A DNA stretch of 64,000 nt from DATKEJ01 sp963768715 (GTDB lineage: Bacteria > Bacteroidota > Rhodothermia > Rhodothermales > DATKEJ01), in the NCBI GenBank assembly GCA_963768715.1, contig CAVYJC010000011.1:434001-498000 (forward strand). Reading direction: 5' to 3'. This document shows, in pieces, positions 54,693 to 62,967 of the stretch. How positions within the stretch are numbered: position 1 is the first letter of the stretch; every line of letters starts with the position of its first letter. Both the position numbers and the translations under genes were made by a program. A model generated the notes under the pieces. That model was given only the letters and a program-made list of their open reading frames with translations. It was not told the DNA's origin and did no database searches.

Positions 54693-55463
54693 ATGGACGC
54701 TCCGATTCGGATCCTCTTCGCCTCATCCGAGGTCACCCCTTTCGCCCGTGTTTCAGAAATGTCGGATCTGATTCGATGCGTTCCTGAATATCTCCACGAG
54801 AGCGGTCGTTTCGAAAGCAGAATCATGATGCCGCGCTACGGCATCATCAGTGAGCGTCGCAACCGGCTTCATGAGGTTATTCGACTCTCCGGGTCGCGCA
54901 TTCCCCTCGGGGAAGAGGGTGAAACCCTCAAGGTCAAAGTTGCGTCGATCCCGGGGATTCGACTCCAGGTGTACTTCATGGACAACGTGAAGTACTTCAA
55001 GCGGAAGGGCGTCTACCAAGGGCGTGACAGCGTGGTCTTTCCCGACAATATCGTGCGGTCCCTGCTTTTTGCCCGCTCCGTCCTCACGACGGCAGGCAAC
55101 CTTGGCTGGTCGCCCGACGTCGTCCATGCGCATGGCTGGATCGCAAGTCTTCTTCCCGTGCTGCTAAAGACCGAGTATGCCGAAAATCCGCTGTTCCAGC
55201 GGAGTCAGGTCCTCTACTCCCGCGATGGTTTTACTTCTGATGAGCGGCTGTCCGCCGAAATGGTCGAGGCCTTTGGGCTCGGCAGTCCCGATCGGCTGGT
55301 AGATCGCCCCTTGGAGGAAATCGCAGCCGATTTCGCCGACGTGCTCGTTTCGGGCGTCGAGTCTGACGACGACGTGGTGGCGCTCACTGGGACGCCGGAG
55401 GAAATCACCGAGCAGGCACTTTCACTCTACGGCCAGCAAACGGGATCGACGGTAGAAGCCTGA
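54693..55463 (+). CDS. half-length glycogen/starch-synthase-like protein (GT5 N-terminal domain)
   Basis: The 256-residue protein matches only the N-terminal Rossmann half of glycogen synthase: IRILFASSEVTPFARVSEM, ESRIMMPRYGIISERRNRLHE, VKYFKRKGVYQG, and DVVHAHGWIASLLPVLLKTE, which keeps the WSPDVVHAHGW motif. The C-terminal nucleotide-sugar-binding domain is missing, and the usual glycine-rich KTGGL loop is replaced by ARVSEM, so glycogen synthase activity is unlikely. Short GlgA-like proteins next to DUF4270 genes are widespread in Bacteroidota, from general knowledge. The DUF4270 gene follows after 137 bases. Confidence 0.85.
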   Translation: MDAPIRILFASSEVTPFARVSEMSDLIRCVPEYLHESGRFESRIMMPRYGIISERRNRLHEVIRLSGSRIPLGEEGETLKVKVASIPGIRLQVYFMDNVKYFKRKGVYQGRDSVVFPDNIVRSLLFARSVLTTAGNLGWSPDVVHAHGWIASLLPVLLKTEYAENPLFQRSQVLYSRDGFTSDERLSAEMVEAFGLGSPDRLVDRPLEEIAADFADVLVSGVESDDDVVALTGTPEEITEQALSLYGQQTGSTVEA

Positions 55464-55600
55464 CGTCCGTTTGGGTAATTCCTCGCCTCTTCACAACAAA
55501 AACGATTTTGCCGACGTTTGCAGGGCGGTTCCGGAAAGGAGCCGCTGTCTGAACTCGCTTCAGCGCATACTGGAATCTCGGAGAGACGACGAAATCAACC

Positions 55601-56821
55601 ATGCTTGACCTCAGGCGTTTTCTGCGCCGCGGCGTACCTGTGCTCGTTGCCCTGACAGTGGGTGTTGCCGCCGCGGGCTGCGAAGATCCGTCAAACGTCG
55701 GTTTGGGCCTCATTGGAGAATCCGGGGGAGATCCAGTACGGATGCACCTTCCGTCATTCGAACGGCCCTACGATTACGAGCCATCACTTACCTCCAACGT
55801 TCGGACGAGTCTCGGTTACTCGGCTGGAGCTGTGAGAGTGCTGGCAGGTACGGTCAACGACCCGCTGTTCGGGACCATCGCAGCGAAAGGATATATAGAC
55901 GTAACACTGTCCTCATCTCAGTCAAGCGACTATCGTAACGGCACGATCACGTCGGTCCAGCTTGAACTTCAGCCCAATTACGTCTACGGTGACTCGGTAG
56001 CGACCACGTCGGTTGTTATTTCCGAGATGCAGGAGGCGTGGCCGTCTACGGCGATGAGATCCGACACGACTTTGTCGGCGGGAGTGGAGATCACGCGTGT
56101 AGACTTCTCTTACGCCAACGACACGAGTCTCGTAGTGGATTTCCCGGAAGATTGGTTTTCCTCGCGCTCGGCCGTCCTCTTGAGTGCCGACATTCTCGAC
56201 GAATTCCATGGGTTCGAGCTTTCAACCACCGATCCCGCGGCAGTGGTCGGATTCGACGCAACCAGTGGGATTCTGCATATCGTTACTACCACGGGAACGG
56301 CTGATCTGGTAATCTCGAAAATATTCACGCACCTCGATCGATCCGGAGACGGCAACATCCCGGACGGCCGGGCGGCTATTCAGGACGGTATCGGGCAAAA
56401 CCTTTCGTTCTTTTTCGATTTCCAGGCAGATTCCATCCAGGGGGCCGGCATCAGTCGCGCGGTCATCGAACTCACAGTCGATCAAGCGTCGATGGATGAT
56501 GTGCCCGAAAATTTCTACAGACCAGCGCCCACTCAGTATGACTTTCTCGGGGTACGCGAGGATGGATCTGTCACCTTGCTCCGGTCTGCAGTTCTGGGCG
56601 CAGACAATACCATTCGTTTCGTCTCCTCCAGTGCAGCGGCCGGGGAATCCACGATCGTGCGCATTATTCAACAGGCTGCTGCAGGAAACACGGAATTCAC
56701 AGAATACCGTACACGCATCGGCGAGGTACAGGCTGCCATTAACTCGGTTCTCGTATTCGCACCGGGATCCGATCAACGGGCGCCCCACGCGATCGTGACC
56801 GCCACACCGAACTCTTTTTGA
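55601..56821 (+). CDS. DUF4270-family lipoprotein
   Basis: The 406-residue protein has a signal peptide with lipobox AAGC (VAAAGCEDPSNVGLGLIGES), directly followed by the GLGLIGE sequence that is the hallmark of DUF4270 proteins. The remainder is beta-rich with GTVNDPLFGTIAAKGYIDV and repeated VQLELQPNYVYGDS-type strands. It is probably anchored at the outer membrane. The gene order half-GT5, DUF4270 is conserved in related phyla, but the function is unknown. Confidence 0.9.
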   Translation: MLDLRRFLRRGVPVLVALTVGVAAAGCEDPSNVGLGLIGESGGDPVRMHLPSFERPYDYEPSLTSNVRTSLGYSAGAVRVLAGTVNDPLFGTIAAKGYIDVTLSSSQSSDYRNGTITSVQLELQPNYVYGDSVATTSVVISEMQEAWPSTAMRSDTTLSAGVEITRVDFSYANDTSLVVDFPEDWFSSRSAVLLSADILDEFHGFELSTTDPAAVVGFDATSGILHIVTTTGTADLVISKIFTHLDRSGDGNIPDGRAAIQDGIGQNLSFFFDFQADSIQGAGISRAVIELTVDQASMDDVPENFYRPAPTQYDFLGVREDGSVTLLRSAVLGADNTIRFVSSSAAAGESTIVRIIQQAAAGNTEFTEYRTRIGEVQAAINSVLVFAPGSDQRAPHAIVTATPNSF

Positions 56822-56830
56822 AGGTTGAAA

Positions 56831-58168
56831 GTGAAGGACGCTAAGCAATCGAATCGCTGCCAGGCGCCGATATTCGGCTGGGCTCTCTTGCTGCTGCTCG
56901 TCGTGTCGGCTCAAAGTGCATATGGCCAGTCGCGAACGGACGGATCCGTCTATGCGAGATTCGGACTCGGCGAGCGGAGGAGCATTTATACATCGCAGGC
57001 TCAGGCCATGGGGGTTCTCGGGACCGGACTGCAGGGACCCGCCTACCTGAATCTCGCCAATCCCGCCGCGTTTGCCGATCAGTTTTACACGCGTTTCTCA
57101 GCCGGTCTGGATTTCGTCGGCGTTCGGTCCAAGGACGACGCTAACCGGACAAGCACGTCAAGCGGCGGAGCTCTCGGGGCGGTTCAACTGGGCTTCCCGC
57201 TGATTGCCCGGAGGCTCGGTTTCGCAGCGTCGATTTCTCCGTACACAACCGCGGGATATCACGCCCAGATTTCCGGCAGACTCGAGGTCGACGGCTCGGA
57301 ACCGGCGTCCGACTATGCTGTCAACTTTGAAGGTGACGGCGGACTCCACGAGGCGACCATTGGGCTGGGCTATCAGGTCCTCCCCAATTTGTCTCTCGGA
57401 GCGGCCTTCAACGCAATCTGGGGCATCGTCGAGCACGGACAGAGGACTGAATTCACCAGCACTGTCGACTTTCTCGCGTCTACAGAGCAGAATGCCTCAA
57501 CCCGCATGTCTGGCTTCACCGGGACCGTGGGATTTATGGCTCGATCTCACCGACTGCTCGGCAAGGCGGATCCGTTCAGTTTCGGAGCCGCTCTGACATT
57601 CCCCGTGTCGCTGAGCGCCACGCGAACAAATTTCGTGAGCCAGGGCATCATTCTCGTCGATACCGTCGGTACGTCTTTGAGTGGTGATCTCACGCTCCCG
57701 CTCCGCTTACAAGCGGGAATGTCGTGGAGTCCGTCTCGCAAATGGCTGATTCTCGCCGACGGCATCTACGAGCCGTGGGGCAGCTTTAAGAGCGATTACC
57801 CACTTTTCGGGTACACCCCTGGACAGGACAATGCATTCAACAGTCGTATCCGCCTTGGGGCTGGCGCCCAGATCATACCTGCCGGCGGCGATCCTTTCGC
57901 CTCGAAATTCGCGCGCACGGCCTATCGAATGGGCTTCTTCATGGAACAGGCCTATGCGCGACCCCAGCCGGACTACAAACTGGTCACGTATGGGATGGCC
58001 GCGGGGCTTAGTTTCCCAACGATTGTGCCGGGCACGTACCTCGATATCACCGGTCAGATTGGCAGTCGTGGCAAAACCTCAGACGTTTTGGTCCAAGACT
58101 TGCTCTACAAAATATCGATAACACTTAACTTCGGTGAGCGATGGTTCCTCAAGAGGCGCCTCCGCTGA
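56831..58168 (+). CDS. outer-membrane beta-barrel protein (FadL/PorV-like)
   Basis: The protein is about 445 residues with a signal peptide (WALLLLLVVSAQSAYGQ). It starts the mature part as YARFGLGERRSIYTSQAQAM and continues with GPAYLNLANPAAFADQFYTR, a pattern shared with FadL-type and PorV-like barrels (Asn-Pro-Ala motif in the N-terminal plug). Alternating strands follow to the C-terminal aromatic YKISITLNFGERWF. The start is GTG at 56831 or TTG at 56825, 3-9 bases after the DUF4270 stop, implying one transcript. Transported substrate unknown. Confidence 0.83.
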   Translation: MKDAKQSNRCQAPIFGWALLLLLVVSAQSAYGQSRTDGSVYARFGLGERRSIYTSQAQAMGVLGTGLQGPAYLNLANPAAFADQFYTRFSAGLDFVGVRSKDDANRTSTSSGGALGAVQLGFPLIARRLGFAASISPYTTAGYHAQISGRLEVDGSEPASDYAVNFEGDGGLHEATIGLGYQVLPNLSLGAAFNAIWGIVEHGQRTEFTSTVDFLASTEQNASTRMSGFTGTVGFMARSHRLLGKADPFSFGAALTFPVSLSATRTNFVSQGIILVDTVGTSLSGDLTLPLRLQAGMSWSPSRKWLILADGIYEPWGSFKSDYPLFGYTPGQDNAFNSRIRLGAGAQIIPAGGDPFASKFARTAYRMGFFMEQAYARPQPDYKLVTYGMAAGLSFPTIVPGTYLDITGQIGSRGKTSDVLVQDLLYKISITLNFGERWFLKRRLR

Positions 58169-58207
58169 CATGGAACACGACAAAAGGACGATAGATTGTA
58201 CGGAATA

Positions 58208-59503
58208 ATGACTCTTTCACCTTCCAGATTGCTTCGGGCGTTGATCTTCAGTGGATTGCTGATCTCATGCCTCTTCGTTACGTCGGCAAGAGCTCAGGAA
58301 ATTCCGACCGAAGTCGCTGTAAACTATAGTCTTGCAGCCGAGAACTTTAAGAATGGTGACTACGAGGCTGCTCTGCCCTACTTGCGCTGGCTGCTCAAGA
58401 ATGCCCCGACACTCTACAATGGCGAGCGCATCCATCGTCGCGCCGTAAAGACTTATGAGCAGCTTGCCGGGGCAACAGACAGTACAGAGCTCAAGATTGC
58501 CTACTTGGATACGGCACTGTACTTATTAGACACCACAGTGGCCAAACTTCAGGACGCTAACTCGGAAATCGACGTTGCCCAGTGGGAGTTGGATCACGGC
58601 AATTTTCTGATCGCACACCGCGGCGAGATGCCTGATCTGAAAGAAGAGGCGGTGGATTACTTCGTCAAGGCCTACAATCTGAACCCGGCCGAAACCGATC
58701 CTTACTACATCCGCCTGATCGTGCAGGAATATGCGCGTCTGGGCATGAAGCAGGAGGCGGTGGATTTCATGGACGATGCGGAGCAGCATTTCCAGGGCAA
58801 TCAGGAACTACTGGCCTTCTTCGACCAAGTCAGAAACCAGCTTTTCAAGTCGCCGGAAGAGCGGATCGCCTTCTTGGAGTCCCAGCGCCTGAAAGATTCC
58901 ACGAATGTGGACATCACTCGAGAGCTTTGGGATCTCTATCGAGCGATGGATATGTCTGAAGAGGCCCGGGCGATGGGCGACAGAGTCCTGAAGCTCGATC
59001 CGACCAGCAAAACGTATCGGGCGGTTGCCAAGACCAGCCAGGAGAACGGCGACTACAAAACGGCTCTCCGCCTTTACCAGAAGGCTCTGGACTTGGCTTC
59101 CGACGAATCCGCTAAGCGTGATATCGAGTACGAAATGGCCTTCATTTACTACGATACGGGTGATCTGCAGTCGGCCAGGACGCATGCCCGGCGCGCCCTC
59201 AGTCACGACCCCAATTTCGGCAACGCCTACCTCCTGATCGGCGACGTTTTAGCCAAGGCGGTACAAGAGAGCGCATTCGAGCGCGAAGACAAGGCGGTAT
59301 ACTGGCTTGCTCTCGACTACTATGAGCGAGCCGCAAGCGTAGATCACAGCGTCGCAAGAGAGGCGAGCAACCGGATCAAACGCTACAGCCAATACCTGCC
59401 CACCAAGGAAGAGAAGTTCTTCAAAGGATGGAAGGAAGGCGCGCCCTACAAGATTGACTACGGCCGCTACGCGTGGATCGACGAATCCACCCACGTTCGG
59501 TAA
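58208..59503 (+). CDS. exported TPR-repeat protein
   Basis: From the ATG at 58208 the protein is 431 residues, with a signal peptide (ALIFSGLLISCLFVTSARAQ). The mature protein is a run of TPR-like helices: NYSLAAENFKNGDYEAALPY, KEEAVDYFVKAYNLNPAETD, YKTALRLYQKALDLASDESA and GDLQSARTHARRALSHDPNF. It lies 39 bases after the outer-membrane barrel gene and ends the half-GT5/DUF4270/barrel/TPR run before a clear terminator. A scaffold role in envelope assembly is plausible; no specific function is recognised. Confidence 0.87.
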   Translation: MTLSPSRLLRALIFSGLLISCLFVTSARAQEIPTEVAVNYSLAAENFKNGDYEAALPYLRWLLKNAPTLYNGERIHRRAVKTYEQLAGATDSTELKIAYLDTALYLLDTTVAKLQDANSEIDVAQWELDHGNFLIAHRGEMPDLKEEAVDYFVKAYNLNPAETDPYYIRLIVQEYARLGMKQEAVDFMDDAEQHFQGNQELLAFFDQVRNQLFKSPEERIAFLESQRLKDSTNVDITRELWDLYRAMDMSEEARAMGDRVLKLDPTSKTYRAVAKTSQENGDYKTALRLYQKALDLASDESAKRDIEYEMAFIYYDTGDLQSARTHARRALSHDPNFGNAYLLIGDVLAKAVQESAFEREDKAVYWLALDYYERAASVDHSVAREASNRIKRYSQYLPTKEEKFFKGWKEGAPYKIDYGRYAWIDESTHVR

Positions 59504-59529
59504 TATTTTTGCTGCGAATTGCACCCCAA

Positions 59530-59560
59530 GAGGCCGGTCTCAATGAGGCCGGCCTTTTTT
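59530..59560 (+). terminator. intrinsic terminator after the TPR gene
   Basis: AGGCCGG (59531-59537) pairs with CCGGCCT (59549-59555) across an 11-base loop, followed by a run of six T (59555-59560). It lies 27 bases after the stop at 59503 and ends the forward transcript. Confidence 0.9.
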
Positions 59561-59622
59561 GATTGCTTCGCCTTGGCAGCTTGAGGTCATGAAACCGTGC
59601 CTTTCCCGACCTCGAGGCCGCG

Positions 59623-60774
59623 ATGTACTTTGGTCCGTCTTACCCGCATATGCGCGCATCCGCCCTCCATCCCACTATCACGTTCCTCTTGTTCCGCCTC
59701 TTGTTTGTGACGGACGCCACGGCGCAGGTTTACACCATTTCTGGACATGTCGTCGACGCAGAAACCGGTGCGGCCCTTCCCGGGGTCAACGTGTTCATCT
59801 CGAATACAACATTGGGCGACGCGTCGGGGACCGATGGCTCGTTTCGCGTCGCGTCTGTGCCGGGCGGACAGGTCGAGATCGTCGCCTCTATGATTGGCTT
59901 CGAGGCGCAATCTCGCATTCTCGACCTCCCGAGCCGTACTCCGGTCACGGTCACCTTCAGACTGGTTGGCAAGCGTTTTCACGAGGAGGAGGCGCTCGTC
60001 ACAGCGAAGCGTCCCCGAAACTGGCGGCGTCACCTCGAGCGATTCACGCGCGAATTGCTCGGAACGTCGGAGCGTGCGGAAAATTGCAGCATCTTGAATC
60101 CGTACGTGCTCGATTTCATCGACGATCGTGAGGTCGGAACTTTGCGGGCGTTTGCTTCCGAACCGCTTCTCATCGAGAATCGCGCTCTCGGATACGACAT
60201 CGTGTTTGTCCTCGACGATTTCGAGGTCAGCGACTATCCGTACAGGATTCGCTACCGGGGGCGACCTCGATTCAGGGAACGCATGCCGTCATCTGAGGAG
60301 AATGCTCAGGCCATCAAGCAGAAGCGCGAAGCGGCTTACCGTGGATCCATGCGCGACTTTCTGGTTTCTCTCACGACGTCAACGCTGGAGGAGAACGGCT
60401 TCGAGGCATACGTAGGACCTGATAGAGTCTCCGATCCGCAGGATATCCACCTCCTTCCACGGCTGGAAGTGGACAGCGTCAAGACCCGTGGGCAGGAGTC
60501 ATACGAAACCCTGGTCTACGTGCCTGGCGTTCTACACGTAATCTATCACGGTGAGCCTGAGCCGGGGAAATACCGCCGGTTTGTCCGCGACGTGACGGGC
60601 GCCTCCACCATTACGAAGCGGGAACAGACCTCCTTCCTCATTTTCGATCACGGCGTCATGATCCACGCGACGGGATATGCATACGAACCGTACGCGATCA
60701 CCACGCTTGGCTATTGGGCCTGGGAGCGGCTGGCAGACACCCTTCCTCGAGATTATCGATTCGACGACGACTGA
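59623..60774 (+). CDS. carboxypeptidase-regulatory-like domain protein
   Basis: The protein has up to 383 residues (a later ATG at 59650 is also possible) with an export signal ending LLFVTDATAQ. Residues 35-120 form a carboxypeptidase-D-regulatory-like beta domain (ISGHVVDAETGAALPGVNVF, GTDGSFRVASVPGGQVEIV). The second half has the conserved KRPRNWRRHLERFTRELLG, CSILNPYVLDF, ENRALGYDIVFVLDDFEV and YRGSMRDFLVSLTTSTLEENG segments seen in a Bacteroidota family of unknown function. No TonB plug or barrel is present. It follows the terminator, so it is a separate transcript, and overlaps the end of hemW by 22 bases tail to tail. Confidence 0.85.
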   Translation: MYFGPSYPHMRASALHPTITFLLFRLLFVTDATAQVYTISGHVVDAETGAALPGVNVFISNTTLGDASGTDGSFRVASVPGGQVEIVASMIGFEAQSRILDLPSRTPVTVTFRLVGKRFHEEEALVTAKRPRNWRRHLERFTRELLGTSERAENCSILNPYVLDFIDDREVGTLRAFASEPLLIENRALGYDIVFVLDDFEVSDYPYRIRYRGRPRFRERMPSSEENAQAIKQKREAAYRGSMRDFLVSLTTSTLEENGFEAYVGPDRVSDPQDIHLLPRLEVDSVKTRGQESYETLVYVPGVLHVIYHGEPEPGKYRRFVRDVTGASTITKREQTSFLIFDHGVMIHATGYAYEPYAITTLGYWAWERLADTLPRDYRFDDD

Positions 60775-61937
60775 TGGCGATGCACTTCAACAAAACCATC
60801 TTTCAGGAGCCTCGATGTTATCGTGTCCGCCACCAGGAAGCCATCCAGAGTTAGCGAAATACAGCTCGTCTTTGGGGAAATCCTCTGCTGCTTTACGAGG
60901 TCGGCAACGAGCTCACGACCGGTCTCCGACAGCGCAAATCCGTACACGTCGGCGAGCTGGTCCAGATCAATTCCCCCACTCGTCCGCAGGCTTAGCAGAA
61001 CGAACTCCCGCATGAGGAGGTCAGGTGTCAGACTTTCCTGCGACGCGACGGGTAGGATGTCCGCATGGAGGAACTCGAGATAGCGACGTAGGCTACGCAC
61101 ATTTTCCCAGCGTACCGGGTCGGGTAATCGACGGAATGAATGGGCGGCGGGCCCAAAGCCGACATACGGACTGTGGTCCCAATACGATTGATTGTGTCGC
61201 GAATGATGCCCGGGTTTTGCGAAGTTGGAGATCTCGTAGTGCTCGAACCCCTGCTTGGTCATGACTTCGTGGGCCATTCGAAACTGCTTCTCTACCCGGG
61301 CTTCGGAGGCCGGCGATACCTGACCGGTTCGGACCCACTTGCCGAGGAGCGTTCCGGGTTCGACAGTAAGGCCGTACAGTGAGACGTGCTGAGCACCCGA
61401 CGCAACGGCATAATCGAGGTTCTTTCGCCAGTCTGACGGGGTCATTTCCGGCAGTCCGAAGATGAGATCGATCGACAGCGACCTGAAGCCGGCTCTCAGT
61501 GCACGCTCGACGAAAGAGCGTGCCCGGTCCGCCGTATGGGATCGATGCATGAAGCTAAGGTCTGCGTCATGCAGGGACTGGACTCCGATGCTGAGCCTGT
61601 TGACGTTCATTGCAAGCAATGCATCGAGGTACTCGTCGTCGGGGTCATCCGGATTGACCTCAACGGTTATCTCTTTGACGCGAGAGGTGTCGAAGTGCGT
61701 ACGAATGGCATCGAGAATCCGGCCGAGTTGGGCGGGTGTCAAACGACTCGGAGTTCCCCCACCGAAGTAAACGGTGTCGACCGCAAGGCTGCCCGTCATC
61801 GCGTTGGCCCTCATAGCGACCTCGTTTGACACGGCCTCGACGAAAGCCTCCACTTGTCGATGGCTCGTCACAAAATAGAAATCGCAGTACGAGCATCGTT
61901 GTCGGCAGAACGGGACGTGAACGTAGACTCCGGCCAT
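60753..61937 (-). CDS. hemW: radical SAM heme chaperone HemW (CPO-III-like)
   Basis: The 394-residue protein carries the [4Fe-4S] radical SAM motif CRQRCSYCDFYF near the N-terminus (VYVHVPFCRQRCSYC), then VDTVYFGGGTPSRLTPAQL, EITVEVNPDD, RLSIGVQSLHDADLSFMHR and SIDLIFGLPEMTPSDWRKNL. The C-terminal HemW domain is present (GFEHYEISNFAKPGHHSRHN, SYWDHSPYVGFGPAAHSF). It lacks the coproporphyrinogen-oxidase-specific residues as far as can be judged, so a heme-transfer function is preferred over hemN. It lies 3 bases after the PfkB-like gene. Confidence 0.93.
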   Translation of the reverse strand: MAGVYVHVPFCRQRCSYCDFYFVTSHRQVEAFVEAVSNEVAMRANAMTGSLAVDTVYFGGGTPSRLTPAQLGRILDAIRTHFDTSRVKEITVEVNPDDPDDEYLDALLAMNVNRLSIGVQSLHDADLSFMHRSHTADRARSFVERALRAGFRSLSIDLIFGLPEMTPSDWRKNLDYAVASGAQHVSLYGLTVEPGTLLGKWVRTGQVSPASEARVEKQFRMAHEVMTKQGFEHYEISNFAKPGHHSRHNQSYWDHSPYVGFGPAAHSFRRLPDPVRWENVRSLRRYLEFLHADILPVASQESLTPDLLMREFVLLSLRTSGGIDLDQLADVYGFALSETGRELVADLVKQQRISPKTSCISLTLDGFLVADTITSRLLKDGFVEVHRHQSSSNR

Positions 61938-61940
61938 GGC

Positions 61941-62811
61941 CTATTCCTTGCTCCGGCTCGAGTCGAGGGGCGAAAGAACGTCCCGGAAGGATCCCCTCGA
62001 CAACATTTCGCGAGTAAACTCGTTCGCGGCCCGACCCGCGCGTACGGCGTCGCCCGAACGATAGTACTCAGAAAAGTAGGCGGTGGCGAAGATGTCGCCG
62101 GCTCCGGTCGCGTCGGTCAGGTCGGCGGGCACTGCCGCGACATGATGCTCGCGCCCCGCCTCGCAAATGAGGCATCCATCACGTCCACGCGTTTCGACAC
62201 TCACCCGAACAGATTCCCGAATTGTCTCACGCCACATAATGTTATACTTGATATCCTCCACGACTATATACAGCTATATCAAGCACATTGATCATGTCTT
62301 TCCATCCGTCGGCAAGTTCGGCAATGACTCGTCCACTCGGATCGACGGACCGCATCCAGCCCTGCAGCGTTGCACATCGAAGACACGGTTTGAACCATGA
62401 TGCAAACGCGATATCGATCTCTCCGAAGACAGGTGCCAGATGCAAAATGTCAGGGTTTCTCCATTCATCGCGCACGGAATCGATGCGCAGTGGGTCGCCC
62501 TGCGCCTCGAGCCACTGGCTTCTTATCCCCTGCTGTTCGTGGTTGATGAAGGTAGTCGTCAGTCTCGACGGTTGCGCGAGGAACTCCACCCCTCGAAATA
62601 CAACGTCTGGACTCAGATCTGCACCGTAAGCCGTGACAATCCTCGTGGTTAATTCCCGCTGCGCGGCGGCAAGCGTCGAGTACACCACGGTGCCGCCCAG
62701 TCGCGTTCCCGAATCTGTGCGATCGAGCGTCGTGTGTCCGGCGACGAGATAGACCGGTCGGTTGCCGGTCTCGTCGGTCAGAGATACTCTGTTTGTATTA
62801 CGGGGCTGCAT
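61941..62811 (-). CDS. PfkB-family carbohydrate kinase, with apparent one-base insertion
   Basis: Two overlapping frames together make a ribokinase-like protein. The first (62811 to 62242) starts with VYLVAGHTTLDRTD and GGTVVYSTLAAAQRELTTRI and reaches LDIAVYS. The second (62261 to 61941) continues with VEDIKYNIMWRETIRESV, TRGRDGCLICEAG and the PfkB signature DLTDATGAGDIFATAYF (GAGD anion hole with catalytic Asp). Skipping one base at 62262 joins them into a ~289-residue protein of normal family length. Substrate (sugar, nucleoside or vitamin) cannot be predicted. It precedes hemW by 3 bases on the same strand. Confidence 0.82.
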
Positions 62812-62967
62812 TGCAGGACGATACGCTCACTCGCTTGCAACCTGCAATCAGGTGGCAAGAGATCACATTCACAAACGCTCGGCAGGAATATCCCGATTCT
62901 TGACAAGGCGAAGATGTATGCGCCTTATCGGAGCCCTACTTTCGATCAAATACCGACCGAGTTATCG

